The translations under genes and the position numbers were made by a program. A stretch of DNA of 64,000 nucleotides from Nipponacmea schrenckii. Taxonomy: Eukaryota; Mollusca; Gastropoda; Lottiidae. Every line of letters begins with the position of its first letter. Position 1 is the stretch's first letter. Under the pieces are notes generated by a model, which saw only the letters and a program-made list of their open reading frames with translations, ran no database searches and was not told the origin of the DNA. Of this stretch, positions 54,439 through 64,000 are shown one piece after another. The stretch is taken from the NCBI GenBank assembly GCA_030562195.1, contig JAUJPP010000005.1, forward strand, positions 25,221,106-25,285,105, written 5' to 3'.

Positions 54439-55598
54439 TACGGTGGCTCACATACGACATTTTAACTTTTAATTTTGAATTAAAAACTTTTACTTTTCAC
54501 CTAGGTGAAAATTAATTTTTAATTAAAAACTTCAATTTTCACCATGGTGAAAATAATTTCCACCAAGGTGATAATTCAACGAATAAATAATTAAAAACTT
54601 CGATTTTCACCATGGTAAAAATAATTTCCACCAAGGTGATAATTCATGGAATAAATAATTAAAAACTTCAATTTTCACCTTGGTGGAAATTATTTTCACC
54701 TAGGTGATAATTCAAGGAATAAATAATTAAAAACTTCAATTTTCACCGTGGTGAAAATTATTTCCACCAAGGTGATAATTCAACGAATAAATAATTAAAA
54801 ACTTCAATTTTCACCTTGGTGATAATTCAAGGAATAAATAATTAAAAACTTCAATTTTCGTTTTGGTTGGATTTTAGTAAAATTTTGCGTGTAGGATTAT
54901 ACCCATAAGATCTTGGGCAAGTTTGATTGGTGGAAATTATTTTCACCGAGGTGATATTTCAAGGAATAAATAACCTGAGTTCTGAAACCACTTTTTATAC
55001 GCCCACATTACGCCCACATTATAATGTAGTCGTATATTGTTGTCACCCCTGTCCGTCCGTCCGTCCGTCAGTCGGTCTGTCTGTCGGTCCGTCCGTCCGT
55101 CCGTCCACAATTGCTTGTGAACGCAATAGAGACTAAAGTTTTAATCAGATTTGAATGAAACTTGCTGTGATCATTTATATTGATGAGATCTTGGATAAGT
55201 TCGAAATTGGCGATTTTTCGATGAATGTTTTTTGAATTATTGCACTTGATTTAGCCAAAACGCGTCAAACGCAATAGAGACTAAAGTTTTAATCAGATTT
55301 GAATGAAACTTGCTGTGATCATTTATATTGATGAGATCTTGGATAAGTTCGAAATTGGCGATTTTTCGATGAATGTTTTTTGAATTATTGCACTTGACTT
55401 AGCCAAAACGCGTCAAAATTGGCTTGTGAACGCGATAGAGACTACAGTTTTCATCAGATTTGAATGAAACTTGCTGTGATCATTTCTATTAATGAGATTT
55501 TGGACAAGTTCGAAATTGGCGATTTTTCGATGAATGGTTTTTGCACTTGACTTAGTCAAAACGCGTCAAAATTGGCTTGTGAACGCGATAGAGACTAC

Positions 55599-58500
55599 TA
55601 GTCCAGTATGTTAGCAGCCAATTTTCAACCGAAGGGGACAGAGCGGACAAAAGCAAAATATTTTTTATGTGTGTCTGTATGATGATAGGCTACAAATCCA
55701 GAAGGGGTGCCATCACCTTACTCGTCCCATGTGGCCGCTATCGCCAAATTGGCGTAAAACTCCAAACTACAAATTCAGTGCAAAAATTAGGGGTAGGGGA
55801 AACATAAACGCCATTTGCATGCATTTAAAAAAAGGTATAGATATTCATGTTTGGTATCGTTAGAAAGATATTAAGGACCCGCTTAATTCACAGCCATTAA
55901 AAAATTGATGACCTCATTGATGACGTCACAAGAGGTCAAAAGGTCATGAAAACTATTTTTAGGTGAAAATCTGGGTATTCATGTAATAAAATAGCCATGG
56001 CAACCATACCATTTATAGTAGAACAAATTAGTTTACACCCATATGCAGCTGATTTGTAGTGGAAGTTTTTGGTTCGAAAATTTTAATGATAGTTCATTAC
56101 GTTATTTCGTAAATTAGGTTTATTTATTTGGTTCTAGGGCTAAAAAAGCTAAAAAAAAAAAAATAGCTGATAATTGCATTTTTAAAAATTGGCCTATATC
56201 ATGAAAATATTATCCATCGTCTTGGAACCCTGTCACCTGCAGGGATGAACAAATCTTACTTAAATTAATATACCTCCTGATGTTTACTGATTCTTTCCTT
56301 AAAGCGTCACACCTGACAAGAACAAGGCATGCCCACCAAGTATCTTGCTTGGCGTTAGCTAGACTGCAACATCGTGCATATACTTCTTGCAATGCAGAGC
56401 CACACACAGAGGAAGGAAAGAAATCGTGGATAAACAAAATGATTAAAACAAGTTATTACAACATTCAAGTACTGGGACACAGTTCTTCATTTCGAAATCC
56501 TAGGGCTCATATTTGTCCGCGCTCATCGTGAAGTCGACTTTCCTTTGTACGTTAATGCACTGAAGTACCATGGTTCTTTGGACTTGACCACTTTAATTAT
56601 GCATGCTGGATACCCATTCACATCCGAGACATGGAGAGCCTGCTACCTTCAATACTTGATGAGTTTGTCAACAAAGGACATTGGATTGTTGCAAAGACAA
56701 TCAGACGATTTTCAGCCATGCCCATAGACCAAGCCCATTAACAAAATAATGAACGAGTTAAGGGTTCTGGTGGCGCAGTGGGTCTTACTGAAAATCCAAG
56801 TGCTTTCCCGAAAATGGATGGTAGCAGGTCCCGAACAAGCTCGAATTCTTAAAGAATTTGAATCAGAGTATCTTGTAGAGAACTCTGATGACTTCTATCA
56901 TCACGGGGAGGGCCAGTCTACACAATCTTCACAATCTACACAGTCTTCAAGAATCAAGTGGTCCACCTCATGGAAATCATTGCAGAATTGGGCAATCCAT
57001 TTCTTGATGACACCGCCGACTTGGTAGTCCTAGCCACGCGAGACATCATTGGTGATATGGTAGCTGAAACTATCCGAACTATCGAATCCGTTGGAAGACG
57101 ACCGTTTGGGGAATATACCAAATCTGTTATTGTAGAGCGCACGAAGTACATCAATACCACGACAAAAAAGAATAATCTACCGCTATTCAAGTTCACTGAC
57201 AAGAAAGACAAAACCAAGTTGGAAAAGCAAAACGTCACATTTAAGATTAATTTGATACTCTTTTCTAGGCTCTTTATAGTCATGCAACAGCGTGGAGCAG
57301 ACATGGATGTCTTTTTCAAACATGAAAATAATCCTACGCCACCTGCACTTTCAGATAATGGAAAACTTCGAAGTCTCGCCAAGTCAGATTTGATCAGCTG
57401 TCTCATAGAAGAAACGCAAGATGAGCCTCCAACTCTGTTTGATGCGAAAATCCTTGACGGTGCTGCAGTTGTACATGCTCTCGTTGAATGGAGTAGATAC
57501 ATTCACTGATTATGCACAAAGAGTGTTTCTTCCACACTTAATCAAACAGCTAGAAAGTTGCCACAGGATAGATGTATTCTGGGATACCTACTTGCCAAAT
57601 AGTATCAAAGAGTCTACTAGAGAGAAGCGTGGCAAGGGAGTTTGCAGAAAGGTCTTAGACAAGAACAAAATCCCTGGAAACTGGAAGGCTTTCTTTTGTG
57701 ATCCGAAGAACAAGCAGGAACTATTTTCATTTCTCTCCGATATCATTGCAACAGCTGACATACCATCAGGCAAAGTCGCTGCAATAACAGATGGCCGAAC
57801 TGTTGTGATGAATGGAAAGGGCCATTTGATAGAGATATGTGATCACGAAGAAGTAATTACGCGGATAATGATACACCTGCAATATGCACTGCACCATGGC
57901 GCAACAAAATGTTGCGTGCGAACAGTTGACACTGATGTTATTATCATACTGATTGGCAAGTTCTACTATCTCCTTACGATATGCCAATCTGCTGAAATAT
58001 GGGTTGCTTTCGGAACTGGCAAGGACTTAAAATATATCAGTATCAATGTAATTGCTCAAGTTCTTGGAATGGAAAGGCCCACGTCGCTGCCAATTTTCCA
58101 TAGTCTGACAGGCTGTGATACGGTATCTTCATTCTTTGGTAGAGTAAAGAAAACGGCATGGCAAACGGTGAAGAGGTGACCGAAGCTTTCATGCGCATCG
58201 CTTTAAATCCATTTGAAACGTTAGCTGTTGCATCAAAACATTTCCAACAAATTGAACGTTACTGTATCGTTCTGTATGAAACTAGTGTGAATGATGCAAG
58301 AAAGAATTTGTTCTGCAAAGGGAACAAAACTATGGAAAACCTGCCACCAACACAAGATGCATTGTTCAACCACACCAAACGAGCCCTTTAGCAGGCAGGC
58401 ATCTGAACATCTAGTCAGAAGCCAATACAGAATGTATCATCTCCTGCAGATTGGGGCTGGAAAATGGATGATGATGGGCAAAGTAGGGTACCAGTTAGGA

Positions 58501-59259
58501 GATGGCTCGATGTGGCATCAAAGGCTTGCAAAGAATTGGTAAAATGTATCAGTGCAGGATGGCCTGAATGCACAGAACTTTGAGGATGCAAATGTAAGAA
58601 ATAACGCATGGCATTAAATTAATTAGCGGACTGTGTTAATTAGGATCATTAGGCATTAAATGAAGGTTCAAAGAACATTTTGTAGCGAGGGATGATGATT
58701 TTAATGTCGACAATGTGCCTAATCAGTCATAGTATCGTTTCAAAGGTCAAAGGAGAATAAATGACGTTTTATACTTCCTTCATTTTCTTGATTAATAAGC
58801 TTGATTAATTCCACTAAAAAGGTAGGATAACCAACAATATCTTTTGAATTATTATGGTCATCAGAGAAAGCTAAAAATTCCAATGGATACTTGGTTTAAT
58901 TGGCCAAAATAAGTAAACCTCGCCAATTTTAGAGATTTCATCCACTAATTAGCATAATTAGGCTAATTAGCATTATTTTACTGTAGGAAAACAAATATGT
59001 TCATGCTCATTGGTTTTCCTTTTACAGATTTCGCGAATATTGGCAGCGTTTCCATGATTCTAGATTGCTAGATTTACCAGATAAACGTTTTTTAGTGATT
59101 TTAAGTGCTAATTAGCATAATTAGCATAAATAAGGTCAAGGAATTAAAAAAAATCTGGGCACCCCTTCTGATTTTCAAAAGTACCATCACAGGTAGCCTC
59201 AAAAAGTTTTGGTGCTTATGTCCGGCATGTCCCCCAAAATTTGCTATTATACTGGACTA
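55599..59259 (+). mobile_element. 3.66-kb DNA transposon, 11-bp TIR TAGTCCAGTAT, 3-bp duplication TAC
   Basis: TAGTCCAGTAT at 55599 is exactly inverted at 59249-59259, and the similarity continues imperfectly for about 55 bp (AATTTT, GGGGACA, CGGACA, AAGCA in order on both sides). TAC flanks both ends (55596-55598 and 59260-59262). Removing one TAC and the element restores the continuous host repeat. It encodes one large protein family member (56205-58600). The 3-bp duplication fits Academ or PIF/Harbinger; the protein does not look like Harbinger. Confidence 0.85.
56205..58600 (+). pseudogene. Large transposon protein with acidic nuclease-like motifs (XPG/Academ-like by inference)
   Basis: In order: LKASHLTRTRHAHQVSCLAL, then WFFGLDHFNYACWIPIHIRD and IRRFSAMPIDQAH, GSGGAVGLTENPSAF, WMVAGPEQARILKEFESEYL, ELGNPFLDDTADLVVLATRD, ADMDVFFKHEN, DAKILDGAAVVHAL, IDVFWDTYLPNSIKESTREK, CDHEEVITRIMIHLQYAL, VRTVDTDVIIIL, AEIWVAFGTGKDLKYI, FHSLTGCDTVSSFFGRVKKT, KTMENLPPTQDALFNHTKRA and a Cys-containing end (GCKCKK). 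I know this family as multi-copy, uncharacterised proteins of molluscs and cnidarians. Conserved Asp/Glu in DTDV, HEE and TGCDTVSSF recall PIN/XPG nucleases, but that is inference. Frameshifts or stops occur near 56530, 56738, 56810, 57000, 57500, 58175 and 58390. Confidence 0.8.
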
Positions 59260-59561
59260 TACAGTTTTCATCAGATTTGAATGAAATTTGGTGTAATCAT
59301 TGAAGTTGATGTCATCTTGGTCAAATTCGAAATTGACGTTTCGATATACTGTTTTTGAGTTATTGCACTTGACTTAGTCAAAGCGCGGCTTCTGATTGCG
59401 ATAGACAATACAGTTTTCATCTGATTTTAATGAAATTTGGTGTGAACATTTATATTGACGAGAACTTGGATTAGACCTAAATAATCTTAGAGTCTTTGCC
59501 TGTGTTAAAACAGAAAATATATTTTAAAGTTGGCGTATCTTGCTAGGCAACCACTTGTTTA

Positions 59562-59660
59562 GGGTGGTGAATGGCTCAGTTGTTAGCGAGTTGAACTGTC
59601 ATCTGCTTGGCGACTAGGTTCGAATCCCGATCGGTGTGAGAAAAAAATTAAGTCTGATTC
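59562..59660 (+). repeat. tRNA-derived SINE remnant
   Basis: GGTGGTGAATGGCTCAGTTG contains an A box (TGGCTCAGTTG) and GGTTCGAATCC at about 59612 is a perfect B box. The spacing and flanks fit a tRNA head of a SINE. It sits between the split repeat and the right arm of the foldback. Confidence 0.65.
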
Positions 59661-60226
59661 CTAGGCCCGTGCTTTCCCAAAACTACGAGATAGAAGTTTC
59701 CCTCCCCCCTATCCCAAATCAAACTTGTCCAAGATCTTATGGGTATAATCCTACACGCAAAATTTTACTAAAATCCAACCAAAACGAAAATTGAAGTTTT
59801 TAATTATTTATTCCTTGAATTATCACCTAGGTGAAAATAATTTCCACCAAGGTGAAAATTGAAGTTTTTAATTATTTATTCGTTGAATTATCACCTTAGT
59901 GAAATAATTTTCACCATGGTGAAAATTGAAGTTTTTAATTATTTATTCCTTGAATTATCACCTAGGTGAAAATAATTTCCACCAAGGTGAAAATTGAAGT
60001 TTTTAATTATTTATTCCATGAATTATCACCTTGGTGGAAATTATTTTCACCATGGTGGAAATTGAAGTTTTTAATTATTTATTCCTTGAATTATCACCTT
60101 GGTGGAAATTATTTTCACCATGGTGGAAACTGAAGTTTTTAATTAAAAATTAATTTTCACCTAGGTGAAAAGTAAAAGTTTTTAATTCAAAATTAAAAGT
60201 TAAAATGTCGTATGTGAGCCACCGTA

Positions 60227-60232
60227 CAAACA
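60227..60232. repeat. Target site duplication CAAACA, right
   Basis: Directly after the right terminus of the foldback; identical to 54433-54438. Confidence 0.8.
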
Positions 60233-60890
60233 AACTTTAAATTCAACTTTACTTCATATTTTAATCCATGAGCTTTCCGTAAAATTAACGGGAAGATCCA
60301 AAATGGATCAGATACGTCATCTGACAGACCACAAATCAAGGGACATAACCAAATATATCATTTGGCTTTCAGACCACATTACCTACATAAAATAAATCCT
60401 GCACAGTAACCACTGAGCTATATATTTTTATAGGATATCTATGACAGTAACAGTAACAGTAAGATCTGCATTCATTACGTACGACTTGAAAGGTAGCCAC
60501 AAAGTAATTTGCATTAGAACTATAATAGGCCTATAAACCTTTTTTTATTATTTATTATTACTAATTATTGTCATTATTATCAATAGGTCTAACATGCGTT
60601 CTTATTCAAGACCATGTCTATATTCGTATTAACTCTATGGCAAAAGCAGACATACAACAAGTTGTAGATTATTCGGACTATCAATATTGTTTTCATGTAA
60701 TGCGCATGTGTTGAATAATAGTAAATATGACAACATCCGTTTTTTACTAATCAAGTAGGGGGAAATGAACTTATCACACCATACTATAGACATAGTGTCA
60801 TCAAAACGGACGTGAGCATCCTTATCAGTTGTGTAATGGAGTAAACAGCGCCTTTTAATAATTTGAGACTAATTATTGGCTGATTAGATC
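60233..60890. other. Region upstream of the 60.9-kb gene
   Basis: No element recognised. It may contain the promoter and 5' untranslated region of the downstream gene; I see no clear TATA or initiator I would defend. Confidence 0.35.
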
Positions 60891-61129
60891 ATGTCTGTGC
60901 CTAGTTTTAGTGGAAAACCTCGAAGTGAGTCGAGTCCTTCGGAGCTTGCAGTGGACTCAGCTGAAGTTAAAGCACGAGAAATGTCAATCCAGAAAAAGAT
61001 TAACCAAACGTCAGATGTACTAGGAAAACTTGACATAAAGTATTCCTATAAAAATGGTGAAATAAAGTCAAACACATGTATGTCAGCAGATGTAAGAACT
61101 GAAACACAACCAAAACTTGCAAGAAGCAG
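60891..61129 (+). CDS. Unrecognised gene, first coding exon
   Basis: The start at 60891 (ATCATGTCTG) opens a frame of 79 codons plus two bases, ending at AGAAGCAG|GTAAAT. The peptide starts MSVPSFSGKPRSESSPSELA and is polar and Ser/Lys/Glu-rich, with no signal peptide or membrane segment; residues 42-55 (VLGKLDIKYSYKNG) are the only hydrophobic part. The phase matches the exon at 62652. Lack of stops, normal codon use and good splice sites suggest a real gene, cytoplasmic or nuclear. I do not recognise the family. Confidence 0.6.
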
Positions 61130-61687
61130 GTAAATTTTCCAGTAATTGTATTTTTAAGGCCTAACAATCCTGACATTTAATAACTAAGTAGCCTACTAGT
61201 ACTGTAGTAGGCCTGGCTATGCTTTTGCCCTGCATTCTGCAAATCTAATTTGGTCTTATCATGTTCTTTCAAAACACATCTTGTTGTTTTTGCACTAGGC
61301 AGTTAGAAAGCGGCTTCCATTTAATTGAACTGTCAAATTCAATAATCTAGTAATAAAAGGGTATTAGTCATAAGCTTATGACTTTTTTATTGTCGTTTGG
61401 AATAGCACTCTACTAAAAGGCCCTTCAAAACAAAAAGGTATCCTCTATTGAATTATCACCTTACAGACAATTAAAACATGCTACTTAGTAGAACGTAGAT
61501 TAAAATGCCTTACTACCTCTCAGTCTACTCTGGTCTGGGAAAGATATTTCAGTTGTCAGTGAGATAATATATGAGATGAAAACTATCCAATGACTGTTGT
61601 TACAGAAATATTACAATTCATCGTTATGTAAATTGCAAAAATCATTTTAAAAGTGGAATATAAATGTATTTATTAAAAATTTCATTT

Positions 61688-62430
61688 TTATACGCCCACA
61701 TGAATATGTGGATGTATATTGTCATGGCCCCTGTCCGTCTGTCCATCAACATTTGTTGTAGACACAATAGAAGCTACAATTTTCAATTGATTTGAATACA
61801 ACTTAGTGTGAGCATTAGAATTAATAAGACTGCGGTCAAGTTCGATTTTGATGATTTTTCAACAGTTTTGAAATATTGCCCCTGCCTTTAATTTGTTGTA
61901 GACACAATAAAAGCTACAATTTTCAATGTATTTAGGTGAAACTTAATTTGAGCATTGGAATTGATAAGACAGCAGTCGAGTTTGAAATTGATGCTTTTTC
62001 GATGAACGCTTTTTGAATTATTGCCCTAGGTCAAAATTTGATTGTGGGTGGGTGCAATAAATCTACAATTGTCAATGGATTTTGAAGAAACTTGGTGAGC
62101 ATTTGAACTGAGAAGACAGCAGTCAAATTCAAATATGACCTCTTTTCGATGAACGATTTCTGAGTTATTGCCCTTGACTAAGTAAAATCACGCCTAAATT
62201 TTATTGGGGTGATATAGAAGCTGCAATTTTCAATGGATTTTGAAGAAACTTGGTGTGAGCATTTGAATGGATAAGACGTCGGTCAAGTACAAAAATTGTG
62301 ATTTTTCAATTATCGATTTGCAAGTTATTGCCCTTGATTAATGAGAATCATGTCAAAATTTTTTTGTGAGTGCAATAGAGGCTACAGTTTTCAATTGATT
62401 TTGATGAAACTTGTTGTGAGCTTTGGGATT
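61688..62430. repeat. TATACGCCCAC-type repeat, diverged subfamily, in the first intron
   Basis: Starts TTTATACGCCCACATGAATA with CTGTCCGTCTGTCC, then units of about 150 bp built around TTGTAGACACAATAGAAGCT and TTGAGTTATTGCCCTTGA-like words, four to five copies. It is the same layout as at 32916 and 54991, with diverged sequence; 32225-32400 belongs to this subfamily. Confidence 0.75.
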
Positions 62431-62651
62431 TTTACAAAATAATATTTTTGCAACTCAAAAGTGTGTAATTGAAGATTGAATAGATCTGCCTGGTGTTTGA
62501 TAGGGTGCTGTCAAAATTTTTATCAATATTTAATCAATTCAGGTCGATCCTGGGAAGTTGTTTTTTTTTCTTACCCACTCTTCACACAAATCCGATTTTA
62601 TTCACGACAATGAATTTTTCTTACCAAATTCTACACTTTATATATTTTTAG

Positions 62652-62732
62652 AAAAACAAGATCTTTATATGGTGTGAGTCCAAACTGTAAATTTGGTCCT
62701 AAAGCCTTGTTAGAAGAGGATGAATTTTTTCT
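62652..62732 (+). CDS. Unrecognised gene, second coding exon
   Basis: The acceptor TATATATTTTTAG and the donor CT|GTAAGTATG are strong. The first base completes an Arg codon from exon 1, then the exon reads KTRSLYGVSPNCKFGPKALL and EEDEFFL. The 81-bp exon keeps the frame (phase 2 in, phase 2 out). The next exon must lie downstream, most likely beyond the window. Together with exon 1 this gives about 106 residues of an unknown protein. Confidence 0.65.
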
Positions 62733-64000
62733 GTAAGTATGAAAATTGAATGGGAATAGAGTGGTGTTTGAAATGCCAATGTGATGAGAATCTTGACTTC
62801 TTTACATCATTCTTTGGATCTTTTTTTACATGTTATTATTGTCATGTGGTTAACGATTTTCTAACCTTATTCTGTGAGCTGTTTATTGATGAAACAACTA
62901 AAGACAGTAATGTATTGGAAGAAAACTGTGAGTAATGTAATATATATGCACAGAAAAAATTACAGCATTGAGTATGAAAATTTAAAGAGAAAAGGCCTTG
63001 TCATGTTGTCAGACAAAAAGGTCAAATTTTTAATTATTTCATACACATTGTATTTTCTATTAACTTATTTTATCCAATATAAATCAATCTCAATATCAGT
63101 TATACTTTCTTGATTTGTGGGCATATATTGCTATCTTGTCATGAAATTTTGTGGAATTTGTTTTACTAACAACATACTGAACAGGGCATATTTCCTCATT
63201 AGATCTCTAGTATGTGCAATGTGAAAAATATATGCTCAGTTTTAACTTGCAAGATTGAAAAAGTCTTCATTCAAACTTTTGACTTATTATGATAGGACTA
63301 ATGCTGATCTAGATTGGAACCCACACCCACCATTTGCTTTATGGGTTTTTTTCTTTTGTTTCTTTTTTTTATTATTGAATGGCTGCATACTAAACAGAAG
63401 AACAAATAATGAAATGAAATTAATTGTCATGAAACAGGAAGTTATTTGGGGTGTGTGATCTTATAGACCAGGAAGACAAATAGATATATTGTATTTATTA
63501 GGCAGGCCCACATCAGTTGATGTTTTTCGAGTTTTTGTGGTTTTCAAAATTCAGTTTTATTATTCAGGAAAAGTTTCATATTAGCATTCACAATATAAGT
63601 ACATAGCCTAAAGGTGTCTTTTATATATGCTTATTTATGTTCAACTATTTTTTATCTAGATTTTATTTCACAAGATATTTAATACAATCTTAAAAATCTA
63701 CTTTAGAGTTTTTATTGTCAAGCATTTAACCATAACAATTTTTTATTTCCATGGTCAGTAAGATCTTGTTTATTATTTTAATGAAGAATAGAACTTGAAA
63801 GTTTTGGTTCATAAATTTTACTCAATGCTTATATTGGTCAAAAGTCATTATTAGTGTAATTTATCTACCAAAACCAAGTTGATTATGAGTGAATTGAATT
63901 GATTGAATGGTCATAAGATACACCTTAAAATTTGGTTATGTACTCAGTCTTAAATTGTCATCAAGGGTTAAGCTTCATTAAAAATAACTTTGAAGTAACA
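62733..64000. other. Presumed intron of the 60.9-kb gene
   Basis: Very AT-rich, no further exon with supported splice sites, no recognised element. Confidence 0.4.

Larger units (their letters stand above)
54991..59560. repeat. TATACGCCCAC-type repeat, split by a transposon
   Basis: The left part (54991-55598) starts TTTTTATACGCCCACATTA with a (GTCC)n-like tract at 55050-55104 and 150-bp units (GCTTGTGAACGCAATAGAG and variants). The right part (59260-59560) continues exactly where the left stops and ends TTGGCGTATCTTGCTAGGCA. It is the same family as 32916-33748, which provides an uninterrupted comparison. A unit duplication is visible at 55130-55390. Confidence 0.85.
54439..60226. mobile_element. 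Foldback element with palindromic sub-repeats, carrying nested insertions
   Basis: The left end TACGGTGGCTCACATACGAC is the reverse complement of the right end, and both are flanked by CAAACA. The arms (54439-54985 and about 59680-60226) are inverted copies built of roughly 69-bp units. Each unit has one or two 10-bp palindromes of the form CACCWWGGTG (CACCTAGGTG, CACCATGGTG, CACCAAGGTG) and TAATTAAAAACTTC. The inner arm ends (GTAGGATTATACCCATAAGA and its complement) also match. The middle 4.6 kb is a nested repeat, a transposon and a SINE. No protein belongs to the foldback itself. Confidence 0.85.

Noticed and set aside
56954..57502. 182-codon minus-strand frame
   Set aside because: Antisense shadow of the nuclease-like transposon protein, which has clear motifs on plus.

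Overview
This window is AT-rich eukaryotic DNA. It holds exon-intron gene structure (a receptor tyrosine kinase with consensus splice sites) and a very dense layer of decayed transposons. The mix of elements (Ty3/gypsy, Ty1/copia, BEL/Pao, Penelope with a GIY-YIG domain, L2/CR1-like and Jockey/I-like LINEs, piggyBac, PIF/Harbinger, a DIRS-like fragment, tRNA-derived SINEs) points to an invertebrate animal. A lophotrochozoan, most likely a mollusc, is my best guess; that rests on the repeat and protein families I recognise, not on a database search.

Layout. 1-9.4 kb is non-genic: the end of a PIF/Harbinger element, an AT-rich minisatellite, a SINE joined to a DIRS-like reverse transcriptase fragment, and a 2.1-kb palindromic foldback element. 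9.4-15.9 kb is a gypsy element (minus strand) lying next to a piggyBac element that itself carries a 168-bp palindrome and a TTAA-flanked MITE. 16.3-23.9 kb holds three plus-strand LINE remnants. 25.4-34.0 kb is the 3' part of a receptor tyrosine kinase gene: five plus-strand exons cover the C-lobe of the kinase and the tail, with a 4.1-kb copia element (5-bp target duplication CAGTT) in the intron after the DFG exon. 34.0-37.8 kb is intergenic with dispersed repeats. 37.8-44.9 kb is an LTR-bounded gypsy element interrupted by a Penelope-like element and ending in a 45-bp coding minisatellite. 45.2-49.4 kb is a BEL/Pao element on the minus strand without integrase, and 52.9-54.0 kb is a BEL/Pao integrase on the plus strand; a 1.03-kb TTAA-flanked element and a roughly 100-bp tandem array lie between them.

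54.4-60.2 kb is the most striking block. A foldback element with a clear 6-bp target duplication (CAAACA) contains a TATACGCCCAC-type repeat, which in turn is split by a 3.66-kb transposon with an 11-bp terminal inverted repeat and a 3-bp duplication (TAC). That transposon encodes a large protein of a family common in mollusc and cnidarian genomes. It shows no DDE transposase signature but has acidic motifs that I compare, as inference, with XPG/FEN-like nucleases and the Academ superfamily.

60.9-64 kb contains the first two coding exons of an unrecognised plus-strand gene that runs off the window. Only the kinase gene and this last gene look like functional host genes; almost every transposon reading frame is broken by stops, frameshifts or deletions.
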